64,000 nucleotides of DNA from Neorhizobium galegae (GTDB lineage: Bacteria > Pseudomonadota > Alphaproteobacteria > Rhizobiales > Rhizobiaceae), in assembly GCF_017877055.1 (NCBI RefSeq), contig NZ_JAGIPG010000004.1, forward strand, positions 62,001 through 126,000, given 5' to 3'. A model generated the notes under the pieces. The model did no database searches. It saw only the letters and a program-made list of their open reading frames with translations, and was not told where the DNA came from. Shown one piece after another: positions 51,933 through 60,259 of the stretch (the stretch's first letter is position 1; each line of letters starts with the position of its first letter). A program made the position numbers and the translations under genes.

Positions 51933-52019
51933 TTTCCCGCACTTGTTTCGGGTCGGCGAGAGGTTTACAAAGTCTTCAGATTCATTGGCACGACTATGCT
52001 CTTGGGAGGGGGCGTGGAA

Positions 52020-52667
52020 ATGCAGACACTCACGATCATCATCGCAGACGACCATCCGCTGTTTCGCGGCGCGCTCAGCCATTCGGTGCGGGGCATTGCC
52101 GAAGAACTCGTCATCATCGAGGCCGGCGATTTCGACGCGGCGCGGCGTGCGGCCGAAAACAATCCCGAAGCAGACCTGATGCTGCTCGACCTCGCCATGC
52201 CGGGGGTCAGCGGCTTTTCCGGACTGATGTCGCTCCGCGCCGAATTTTCCGGCCTGCCGATCGTCATCGTCTCGGCCAGCGACGATTGCGCCACCATCCG
52301 CCGGGCTCTGGAGCTCGGTGCTTCCGGCTTCATCTCCAAGTCCTCCGGGCTCGACGATATCCGCGCCGGCATCCAGGCGGTGCTGGAAGGCGACATCTGG
52401 GCGCCGAAGGGCGACCTTTCAGGGCCGGAAGAAGACCCGGGTCTCACCGAGATCATCGAGCGGCTGAGAACACTGACGCCGCAGCAGAACCGCGTGCTTT
52501 CCATGCTCGGCGAGGGGCTGCTCAACAAGCAGATCGCCTATGAACTCGGCGTCTCCGAAGCGACCATCAAGGCGCATGTCTCGGCAATCCTCCTCAAGCT
52601 CAATGTCGACAGCCGCACCCAGGCGGTAATCAAGCTCGGCAAGATCAACATGGCGCTGGTGGCCTGA
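52020..52667 (+). CDS. NarL/LuxR-type response regulator
   Basis: A 215-residue regulator with a receiver domain (phospho-acceptor D57 in LMLLDLAMPG, DDHP acidic pair near residue 10) and a C-terminal LuxR helix-turn-helix (LTPQQNRVLSMLGEGLLNKQIAYELGVSEATIKAHVSAIL). No kinase gene adjoins it, so it is an orphan; the nearest histidine kinase in the window is the hybrid at 3 kb. The start is the ATG at 52020; an ATG 8 codons upstream (51996) and a GTG at 52014 are alternatives. Confidence 0.9.
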   Translation: MQTLTIIIADDHPLFRGALSHSVRGIAEELVIIEAGDFDAARRAAENNPEADLMLLDLAMPGVSGFSGLMSLRAEFSGLPIVIVSASDDCATIRRALELGASGFISKSSGLDDIRAGIQAVLEGDIWAPKGDLSGPEEDPGLTEIIERLRTLTPQQNRVLSMLGEGLLNKQIAYELGVSEATIKAHVSAILLKLNVDSRTQAVIKLGKINMALVA

Positions 52668-52890
52668 CCCAGGCCAGGACAGAAACAGGATTTTATTCCT
52701 CTCATCCCTTTACGCGAGGCTGAGGTTCCGTTAAAATTCGGGGTGCGCGCGAGCCGGCAACCTGCTGGAACGAAGCGTTCAAGGGTCTGATCGACAAAAG
52801 TCTGATCGGTTAAGGGTTCTGATCGAGAGGTTCGCAGAGCGCTGGCATGTCCGGCTTTGTCTCGCGCACCGGTCACGGGTACGGACGACG

Positions 52891-53556
52891 ATGCTGTCAC
52901 ATGCTACGATCTGGAGCGCGATCGATACGCTCGCCCAACGCCACCAGCTGACGCCCTCCGGGCTGGCGCGACGCGCCGGCCTCGATCCTACCTCATTCAA
53001 CAAATCGAAACGGCTCGGGCCGGACGGACGGTTGCGCTGGCCGTCGACCGAATCGATCGCCAAGGTGCTCGAAGCGACAGGCGCGACGATCGACCAGTTC
53101 ATGAGCTACCTGCCCACCGTTCCCGGCCGCTCCTCGATCCCGGAAGGCAATTTCCCGCCGCAGAACGGCTCCATCCCGCTGCTCGGTTTTGCGCAGGCCG
53201 GCGCCGGCGGATTTTTCGACGATGGCGGGTTTCCGGCGGGCCAGGGCTGGGACGTGGTGGAGTTTCCGGTCGATCCGTCCCGCAAGGCCGGCGTCTATGC
53301 ACTGGAAGTCCAGGGCGAATCGATGATGCCGCTCTATCGCGACGGCGACGTGCTGATCGTCGAGCCCGGCGCGCAGGTGCGCCGCGGCGACCGCGTGGTC
53401 CTCAAGACCAAGGAAGGCGAGGTGATGGCAAAAGTGCTCGCCCGCCAGAGCGCCCGGACTGTGGAGCTTCTCTCCCTCAATCCGGAACATCCAAACCGCA
53501 CCTTCGATCTTTCCGACGTGGAATGGATAGCCCGCATCATCTGGGCAAGCCAGTGA
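52891..53556 (+). CDS. HTH/S24-family self-cleaving-type repressor
   Basis: A 221-residue protein with an N-terminal helix-turn-helix (LTPSGLARRAGLDPTSFNKSKR) and a C-terminal S24 (LexA/CI) domain with serine nucleophile S144 (GESMMPLYRDGD) and the lysine in EVMAKVL (K181) as the likely catalytic base. The cleavage Ala-Gly is probably AQAGAGG at about 101-107. It resembles 'phage repressor' genes kept in rhizobial chromosomes without a prophage, and no phage genes are near it. Its targets are unknown. It may respond to RecA filaments like LexA. Confidence 0.87.
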   Translation: MLSHATIWSAIDTLAQRHQLTPSGLARRAGLDPTSFNKSKRLGPDGRLRWPSTESIAKVLEATGATIDQFMSYLPTVPGRSSIPEGNFPPQNGSIPLLGFAQAGAGGFFDDGGFPAGQGWDVVEFPVDPSRKAGVYALEVQGESMMPLYRDGDVLIVEPGAQVRRGDRVVLKTKEGEVMAKVLARQSARTVELLSLNPEHPNRTFDLSDVEWIARIIWASQ

Positions 53557-53588
53557 GTGAGTAGGAAACTGCTCCTACTCGCGGCTGA

Positions 53589-54473
53589 TCAATAAAGTCC
53601 ATTCGGGAAGTAGCGCAGATAGATATCCTGCAGGCGACCGTTGCGCGACAGAACGCTCAGTGCCTGGTCGAAGGCGGCCGTCAAGAGCGGGTCGTTCTTG
53701 CGCAGCATGATCGACAGACCTTCGCCGAGGAATTTCTCCGATAGATAGGGGCCGTCGAAGAGGGCGCAGCATTTCGCCGAACCTTGGCCCGCCACCCAGA
53801 AGGGCAGCCTCAGGCCATCAGAAAAGACGGCATCCACCTTGCCCGTCTTCAAGGCCCCCAGCACCGCCTCGTCATTGCCGAACGATACGGCGGTAATCTT
53901 CGGGAAAAACGCCTTCAGCATCAGCTCATGGGCGGTCCCCCTGACGACGCCGACGGGTTTGCCGGAAAGCGCTGCCGCCGTGTCGCCGTCGATCCTGGCC
54001 TTCAGGTTGCGGGCGAAACGGGCCGGCACGCCCAGATAAGGCCGCGAGAAGGCAAACCGCTGGCGCCGCTCCGGCGTCACTGCCATGCCGGCAATGACGA
54101 CCTCGCCGGCGCCGCCTTCCAGGGCCTTCTCCAGCTCGTCGAAGGGCAGCGCCTGGATCTGGCACTTCGCCTCGATCTTCAGTTCGGCGCAGATTTCGCG
54201 GGCGAGATCGACATTGAAGCCGGCAAGCCTGCCGGTCTGGTCGGCGAAATTGAACGGCGGGAAATCGACGCTGGTCAGAATCCGCACCCGGATGACGGTG
54301 GAAAGATCAGGGCGGGCGAGCCGCTCCTTGGCATCGAACATCAGCGGCAGGGGACTGCTGCCTTCGGCAGCCCGAGCCGGGACCGCAGCGGCAGCAATCC
54401 CTCCGGTGAGAAGGCAAAGCCGCAGAAGACTGAAGAACCCCTTGATTTTCGGGGATGCAATCATGGGATGCAT
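53589..54473 (-). CDS. Amino-acid-type solute-binding protein (family 3)
   Basis: A 294-residue periplasmic binding protein. A signal peptide is within residues 1-36 (LLRLCLLTGGIAAAAVPARA), followed by VRILTSVDFPPFNFADQTGRLAGFNVDLAREIC, the family 3 opening. It should bind an amino acid or similar solute for an ABC importer, but no permease or ATPase is adjacent, so it may be an orphan receptor. The start is the ATG at 54473 or 54464. It is divergent from the GT2 gene with a 59-bp gap. Confidence 0.85.
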   Translation of the reverse strand: MHPMIASPKIKGFFSLLRLCLLTGGIAAAAVPARAAEGSSPLPLMFDAKERLARPDLSTVIRVRILTSVDFPPFNFADQTGRLAGFNVDLAREICAELKIEAKCQIQALPFDELEKALEGGAGEVVIAGMAVTPERRQRFAFSRPYLGVPARFARNLKARIDGDTAAALSGKPVGVVRGTAHELMLKAFFPKITAVSFGNDEAVLGALKTGKVDAVFSDGLRLPFWVAGQGSAKCCALFDGPYLSEKFLGEGLSIMLRKNDPLLTAAFDQALSVLSRNGRLQDIYLRYFPNGLY

Positions 54474-54532
54474 CTCTATGATCCAGATCGGGACAGGTTG
54501 GGGCACTCGCTTGCGGGCGGTGTAGCAGAGAC

Positions 54533-56455
54533 ATGCGCTTGAGGGAATATCCGCCAGCAGCGCTGCCGGTGCAAGACGATGCGCACAACAATTCGGCGCC
54601 TTCCGGAAACCTGTCGGCCGGGCCTGGCGCCGCAGCCGACGACCAGGAACTCGTCGCTCTTTCGGCGCTCGGCTTCTCCAGGCCATTGCTTGCTATGCTG
54701 ACCGACAGGGCACGGCGCAACGGGACCAGCATCGAGAGCGAACTGCTTCACAGCGGTCAGGTCGACGAGGCGGCCTATTACGGCGCCATGGCGCGCTACC
54801 TTCGCCTTCCCTTCATCGCAGCGATCGATCCGGGCTCCGTTGCCGACATACCGGGGCTCGATACGCAGTTGCAACGCCCGAACCAGGTCAGGATCAACCA
54901 TCGGCACAAGGCGCCGCAAGTGGCGGTCGTGCCCGAAGCGATACGGCTCGCCGACCTCAAGGCGGCGCTCCTTGCAATGCCGCTGCTCGGACAGGATCTT
55001 GCGATCACCACTCCATCGGCAATCCGCGGGACCGTCTGGAGATCCGGCGCGACGCGACGTGTGCGCGAGGCGATCAACGGACTGTTCGATCGTTTTCCCG
55101 AGTTCTCGGCCCGCATGGTGCTCTCCGGCACCCAGGGTTTTTACGCCGGGCTTGGATCGGCCGCCCTCGCCTTTGCGCTGATCGCCATGCCGACCGAGAC
55201 CCTGCTTCTCCTGCATGTTCTTCTGTCTCTGATCTATTTCGTGTCCCTCGGCCTGCGGTTCGCCGCCTTCACCCGGCAACAGTTCGCAGACGCGACCCCG
55301 GTGGCCCTGTTGCCTCGAGAGGACGCGCTTCCCTGTTATACGGTGATGGTCGCGCTCTACCGGGAAGCTGCGGTGGCAGAACAGCTGTTGGTGAGTCTCG
55401 GGCGGCTCGACTGGCCGCCTTCCCTACTCGACATCAAGCTCATCTGCGAGGCCGACGACCAGGAAACGATCGCAGCGCTGAGGGCTCTGAAGCCTGCCTC
55501 GCATTTCGAGATCGTCGAGGTGCCCGCCGCGATGCCGCGTACCAAACCCAAGGCGCTCACCTACGCGCTGGGAGCTGCGCGCGGCGAATTCCTGGCGATC
55601 TACGATGCGGAAGACAGGCCGCATCCGCAGCAATTGCGCGAGGCCCATGCGCGGTTCCGGACGTCGCCGATGGCAATCGCCTGCCTTCAGGCGCCGCTGA
55701 TCATCACCAATGCCCGCGAATCCTGGATCAGCGCATTGTTCTCGCTCGAATATTGTGGCCTCTTCCGCGGGCTGCTGCCAATGCTGGCGCGGCGGAAAAT
55801 GCCGCTGCCGCTCGGCGGCACATCCAATCATTTCCGCGCCGACGCCTTGCGCGCCGCCGGAGGCTGGGATCCGTTCAACGTTACCGAGGACGCGGATCTC
55901 GGGTTTCGCCTGTATCGCCTCGGTTATCGCTCGGATGTCATGGCCCGCCAAACGCTCGAAGACGCGCCGACGACAATGCGCGTGTGGCTCGGCCAGCGCA
56001 GCCGCTGGTTCAAGGGCTGGCTGCAGACCTGGCTGGTGCTGATGCGCCAGCCGCGCCGACTGATCGACGAGATGGGTTTTCCAGGCTTCTGCATCTTTCA
56101 ACTGATGATCGGAGGGATGCTGGTCTCTTCGCTCCTGCATCCGCTGATCGTCGTCTTCATGACACTTGGAACCTATTACATGCTGGAAGCGCCCGCGGAC
56201 GGAATCCCGGTCGGGGTACTCTCGCTTTTCATCATCGACACCATCAACATCCTCGGCAGCTACCTGATCTTCCTCGGGCTCGGGAGAGGACCGATGATCG
56301 AGCACGAACGACGCCTGGTCGGCTGGCGCTGGATCGGCGTTCCGCTCTACTGGATCATGACCTCAGTTGCTGCCTGGCGGGCGATGACCGAACTGCGGTC
56401 AAAACCCTTTTTCTGGAACAAGACGCCGCATCAGCCGAGCGGCAGGAGAACCTGA
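54533..56455 (+). CDS. Membrane GT2 glycosyltransferase with T2SS-E-N-like N-terminal domain
   Basis: A 640-residue membrane protein. Residues about 40-180 resemble the N-terminal domain of type II secretion ATPases (LTDRARRNGTSIESELLHSGQVDEAAYYGAMARYLRLPF). Two helices follow at about 200-245, then a GT-A domain with the acidic motifs YDAED and TEDADLG and the QRSRWFKGW motif of processive cellulose/hyaluronan synthases, then three or four C-terminal helices. It probably makes an exported beta-glycan. The N-terminal fusion suggests binding of a regulatory nucleotide such as c-di-GMP. The last conserved-looking gene before the accessory region at the right. Confidence 0.87.
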   Translation: MRLREYPPAALPVQDDAHNNSAPSGNLSAGPGAAADDQELVALSALGFSRPLLAMLTDRARRNGTSIESELLHSGQVDEAAYYGAMARYLRLPFIAAIDPGSVADIPGLDTQLQRPNQVRINHRHKAPQVAVVPEAIRLADLKAALLAMPLLGQDLAITTPSAIRGTVWRSGATRRVREAINGLFDRFPEFSARMVLSGTQGFYAGLGSAALAFALIAMPTETLLLLHVLLSLIYFVSLGLRFAAFTRQQFADATPVALLPREDALPCYTVMVALYREAAVAEQLLVSLGRLDWPPSLLDIKLICEADDQETIAALRALKPASHFEIVEVPAAMPRTKPKALTYALGAARGEFLAIYDAEDRPHPQQLREAHARFRTSPMAIACLQAPLIITNARESWISALFSLEYCGLFRGLLPMLARRKMPLPLGGTSNHFRADALRAAGGWDPFNVTEDADLGFRLYRLGYRSDVMARQTLEDAPTTMRVWLGQRSRWFKGWLQTWLVLMRQPRRLIDEMGFPGFCIFQLMIGGMLVSSLLHPLIVVFMTLGTYYMLEAPADGIPVGVLSLFIIDTINILGSYLIFLGLGRGPMIEHERRLVGWRWIGVPLYWIMTSVAAWRAMTELRSKPFFWNKTPHQPSGRRT

Positions 56456-56709
56456 TCCGGCATCTAAATCGAGCCTATGTCTTAGATTTGCGGAAAATCC
56501 AGCGGGTTTCTACCCTCGTTGAAACCTGTCTGCGGCGTGGCAATACGTGTAGTTAATGCCCGTTGACCGCACTGAGCGGCCTCCCGCATAGGACATTCAT
56601 GGTCGCTATTCCTGCGGCTTCCCTGTCGGGTCCTTGAATCCATGCATCCAATTCGGATCGGACTCGGTTTCGCAGACTGACCTAGCGTAGTCGTCCTGCT
56701 TCCGGTGTC

Positions 56710-57432
56710 CTACTGCCACGCAGAAAAATCCTCAAAAAACGCTTCGAATTGTCGCTTTACTTTTGGCCAAACAACTACGGTCCACGGCAGGATAACCAGA
56801 TATTGAAAAGCCAAGACTAATAGGCCAGTTAGCAGAACGGCTCCGAAAAATGCCAATATAACGTTGCCAAATATAGCGAAAATGAAAATCGCCATCAAAA
56901 CATAAACAATTAAAGCCGACTTGTTGCTCAATAGTACAACCGCCAACTTAAACAGGCCAAGACTGCCGACCATTCGCTGCAGGTCAGCGCCTTCTTTTGA
57001 ATACCATTGTTGGGTGGTGTGATTTTGAGCGGCTGTCGTATATCCTTTTCCGTCCTTGGTATTGTACAACTTTATTATGCTAAGACGGTCTCCGTCGCCC
57101 ACATTAACGGGAAATGGCAAGTTGTATACTTTTTCATTGCCATTGTGAAAGCGCAACCTAACTTCACTTGTCTCCCACTGTTCATTCTGAACAGTTGAAT
57201 ATACCTGCACATCGCCGCTTGACATGTAATTATTGTGATGTGTCGTATATATATGATTGTGTTGCTTTATTCTTGAACCGACGACTCGGCCTGAGATACG
57301 CTCGGCATCAACTTCCGAGCCATTGATGGTTATACGTTTTCTCTCTGCGGCGGGGAGGATGTCGGCATCATGTTGGGGTGAGGTATTCTGCGAAAGTTGA
57401 GTGTCAGACACGAGGACTTCGGCATACGACAT
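56710..57432 (-). CDS. Accessory membrane protein, unknown function
   Basis: A 240-residue protein from an ATG at 57432 behind AAGGAGTAGCC. Residues about 25-160 form a soluble beta-rich domain rich in His, Asn and Thr (HNHIYTTHHNNYMSSGDVQVYSTVQNE). Two or three transmembrane helices follow (about 164-218). Base composition is much lower in GC than the GT2 gene next to it, which points to horizontally acquired DNA. No family recognised. It opens the accessory stretch that ends in repABC. Confidence 0.6.
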   Translation of the reverse strand: MSYAEVLVSDTQLSQNTSPQHDADILPAAERKRITINGSEVDAERISGRVVGSRIKQHNHIYTTHHNNYMSSGDVQVYSTVQNEQWETSEVRLRFHNGNEKVYNLPFPVNVGDGDRLSIIKLYNTKDGKGYTTAAQNHTTQQWYSKEGADLQRMVGSLGLFKLAVVLLSNKSALIVYVLMAIFIFAIFGNVILAFFGAVLLTGLLVLAFQYLVILPWTVVVWPKVKRQFEAFFEDFSAWQ

Positions 57433-57765
57433 GGCTACTCCTTGACCGTCGGCGAGTTGGAATGCTCCTGAAGAGCCCACCGTTTTCGAAGGGACAACAT
57501 CCGGTGAAAAAGTTAGATTTCTGGAAATGGGCGACGGGAAAAATACCGTCGCATCAATAGCTTGAGGAAAGACATTATGTAGAGTTAACAGTTGCTAACG
57601 CATTGGCAGGAAGATTTGGATAGTTGCAAACACGATTTCGGCAACGTACGCACAGGTTTTGGTGACTTGTTCCGGTTTCCGGCTCAACTGGCAATCATTT
57701 TCTAACGAAGATCGGATTAGTCATACTGAAACAAACTACTCATTTTACTCTCGTTATACGCGAAC
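57433..57765. other. 333-bp AT-richer gap between two divergent accessory genes
   Basis: It contains only a small hairpin (GCGACGG 57531-57537 with CCGTCGC 57546-57552) with no T-run, and a CTAA-N11-TTAG dyad at 57702-57720. No coding or RNA gene recognised. Confidence 0.4.
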
Positions 57766-58437
57766 ATGGGTTCATTTAATTCACTCTCGCAGCATCTGCT
57801 CGATACATGGTTGCAGTCCAATGGAACCTCGGGTCCGGAAGCCCTCTACGCAGGGATCGTGAACAGACTAAGCATCAAGATGGCGCTCTCGGTCGTCACG
57901 ACTGCAGCCGACGACCCTTATGATTGGCGGTTCCGTCGGGTGAAGGACTTTGGCTTCAAGAGCCATCTGCTGACCCAGATGAGGCAACAGTTTCCCGATG
58001 CCGTCCTGCGTGATCTTGATCGGAGCTTCATAGACGAAGCGATCATTCCCACTTATTCACGTGCGATAGAGGTTGGGCGCCCAACGCTCGAGCTCGTGAG
58101 GACCAAGCTTCTCGGTGTCCGTATAGGCTACGAACGTCTTATCCTTCCGCAGAAAAGCGATGGAAAGCCCGGCTGGTGCATCAGCCTTGTTGAGGGCCGT
58201 TTCTTCATCTCCCCTGTGCGGGATGCAAAGACCGACATTACGGACGACAACATCATCCAGCTTCTTATCGAAGGACAGACCACGAAAGAAATCGCCGAGG
58301 CTCTTCATCTGTCGCCGAGGACGATCGAGCATCGAATCGACAAGCTGAAAAGCCGATTTGAGGCGAAGAACCTCGTCCATCTGGTGGCAAAGCTCGTCGC
58401 CAGCCAGGTTGGCCGCAAGGAGAAGGAGAGCAGCTAG
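57766..58437 (+). CDS. LuxR-type regulator with PAS-like N-terminus
   Basis: A 223-residue regulator. The first 150 residues look like the PAS_5-type sensory domain (VGRPTLELVRTKLLGVRIGYERLILPQKSDG). The C-terminus is a LuxR helix-turn-helix (LLIEGQTTKEIAEALHLSPRTIEHRIDKLKSRF). There is no phospho-acceptor receiver and no autoinducer-domain signature, so it is neither a typical response regulator nor an AHL receptor. The ribosome site at 57766 is weak. It lies in the lower-GC accessory block. Confidence 0.72.
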   Translation: MGSFNSLSQHLLDTWLQSNGTSGPEALYAGIVNRLSIKMALSVVTTAADDPYDWRFRRVKDFGFKSHLLTQMRQQFPDAVLRDLDRSFIDEAIIPTYSRAIEVGRPTLELVRTKLLGVRIGYERLILPQKSDGKPGWCISLVEGRFFISPVRDAKTDITDDNIIQLLIEGQTTKEIAEALHLSPRTIEHRIDKLKSRFEAKNLVHLVAKLVASQVGRKEKESS

Positions 58438-58642
58438 GCTACTTCATCGCTCTACGGCTGGCAGTAGCTCGAGCCTGAAGGGCTTCCATGGATAGGCCAG
58501 TGCTTGCCGACGCGGTATCGTGGAGCACAGCGGTAATGCCCTTCGCCTTGAAGGACACACCGATCTTACCAAGCTTTATGGCTTTCCGCATCCGGTGCCG
58601 GAACATTTCTGCTTTCCAAGCGTCGGGGAGAAGGCTCTGACG

Positions 58643-58924
58643 ATGGAGGAGACAATGCATACCTGCTACCGTTATCGCGGCGGCACGCCCGCGCCTGGCG
58701 CCCTTATCATCAAGTTCTATCATTCCGGCGACGAGATCCGCGGCTTTATCCGCAAGATTGCCGAGCTCTTCGAAGACGACGCTATTTTTCCAGGGGAGGA
58801 AATGGAACCGGAAGCTGCCTTCCGGATGGCCGAGAACAGGAACCGCGGACCGGACAAGCCGCCGATCTACGTCGAGCTTTCTGAAGAGGTTCAATGGGAC
58901 CCGGCCTGGGGCAGATTGATGTGA
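58643..58924 (+). CDS. Small hypothetical protein of the accessory block
   Basis: A 93-residue protein (MEETMHTCYRYRGGTPAPGALIIKFYHSGDEIRGFIRKIAELF...) ending MAENRNRGPDKPPIYVELSEEVQWDPAWGRLM. The C-terminal NRNRGPDKPPIYVxL pattern looks conserved to me from rhizobial genomes, but its function is unknown. GGAGAAGG lies about 8 nt before the ATG. The opposite-strand frame over the same region is a shadow. Confidence 0.6.
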   Translation: MEETMHTCYRYRGGTPAPGALIIKFYHSGDEIRGFIRKIAELFEDDAIFPGEEMEPEAAFRMAENRNRGPDKPPIYVELSEEVQWDPAWGRLM

Positions 58925-59185
58925 GGTCAGAAAGGGAGACCTCGGCGCCGCCTGATGGCTTTCCTACCTTCGTAGCAGTGGAGAACGAAGACAACCGATC
59001 GCGCAGATCTGCCGCTTCCGCCGAATATTAGCCCAGCGTCCGCACGCAGGCACGAGTGATTGGAAGCCGGACTATTCACAACGATAGACCTTCCGTCGTA
59101 TCTACCCCGGCCAGGAGAAGCCGCCCCGGTGCATGGCCGAGCCCAGTTGTGATCCCCACGCTGCGCGGCGGGAAGAAAGACATAC

Positions 59186-60067
59186 GTGGAAAATAAGCAG
59201 TCAAATATCAGGGCGGCGGCCTGGATGATGACATCCATCGCACTGCTCCTGCTCATGGCCGTCTCGGGCCGTGCCGTAACCCGCGAGATCGACGTTTTTC
59301 AGGTGATGGAGATGCGTTCCGTCATCGCCTTCTTCATGCTGCTGCCGCTTGTCCATCGCGAAGGCGGCATCAAGGCGATGAGAACCGGCATTCTTCCGAG
59401 CCACATAGGCCGCAACGCTGCCCACTATATCGGCCAGTTTGCCTGGCTGATGGGCCTTACACTGATCCCGCTGGCGCAGGTCATCGCGATCGAATTCACG
59501 GCTCCCATCTGGGCAGCTCTGATGGCCGCCGCATTTCTCGGGGAGCGGCTGACATGGCGTAAAAGCGTGGCGATCCTATTTGGTCTGGTCGGCGTCGCAC
59601 TGATCGTGCGCCCTGGCGCGGCAGCGCTGAACCCGGGGCACCTCATCGTGCTCGGAGCAGCCTTTGTATTCGCCATATCCTTCATCACCACAAAGGCACT
59701 GACGCGTTCCGACAGTGCAACGAAGATCATTTTCTGGATGCTCGTCATTCAATCGGTCATCGGAATAGTACCGGCCCTGAACGTCTGGGTCTGGCCATCC
59801 GCAGCAATGTGGCCGTGGATATTCCTGATCGCGTTTTCGGGCACTTTCGCGCATTATTGCATGGCCAAGGCGTTGTTTCATGCCGATGCAACGGTGGTAA
59901 TGCCGATGGACTACCTGCGGGTGCCGTTGTCGGCTCTCCTCGGTTATCTGCTATATGCGGAGGCTATCGACAGCTTTACGGCGATAGGCGCGGGGCTGAT
60001 CCTCACAGGCAATCTTTTCAACCTCCGCCGACCGAACGCCAACCGGATACAAGCCACTCCGTCCTGA
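59186..60067 (+). CDS. EamA/DMT-family transporter
   Basis: A 293-residue membrane protein with ten helices in two EamA repeats (QVMEMRSVIAFFMLLPLV and IEFTAPIWAALMAAAFLGERLTWRKS; second half TATVVMPMDYLRVPLSALLGYLLYAEAID). DMT members export metabolites or amino acids. The start is a GTG at 59186 after GGGAAGAAAG. It is the last gene before repC, reading toward it. Confidence 0.85.
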   Translation: MENKQSNIRAAAWMMTSIALLLLMAVSGRAVTREIDVFQVMEMRSVIAFFMLLPLVHREGGIKAMRTGILPSHIGRNAAHYIGQFAWLMGLTLIPLAQVIAIEFTAPIWAALMAAAFLGERLTWRKSVAILFGLVGVALIVRPGAAALNPGHLIVLGAAFVFAISFITTKALTRSDSATKIIFWMLVIQSVIGIVPALNVWVWPSAAMWPWIFLIAFSGTFAHYCMAKALFHADATVVMPMDYLRVPLSALLGYLLYAEAIDSFTAIGAGLILTGNLFNLRRPNANRIQATPS

Positions 60068-60259
60068 TGATCCTCGGGGAGAGCGGCCGATACCCATCCT
60101 TCTCGTCCACCTTGAGCGGGCCGAACTAGCTGACACCGGATCACTGGCTTAGTCGCCGTGAGCGGTTTCTCCGGCTATTTTCGGGATTAAGCGCACACCC
60201 CGTCGACGACAGGAATATGCCGATCTTGCCTCTCGCGAGGTGCCGAAGGCTCACATGGC

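Noticed and set aside
56456..56709. Attachment site or tRNA at the accessory border
   Set aside because: No tRNA, direct repeat or integrase trace could be seen in this gap, so an integration mechanism cannot be claimed.
58439..58894. 151-codon minus-strand frame overlapping the small accessory gene
   Set aside because: Most of it is antisense to the better-supported 58643-58924 gene. The non-overlapping C-terminal 50 residues (ending ASRRAMK) look somewhat protein-like, but there is no start or family to support a call.
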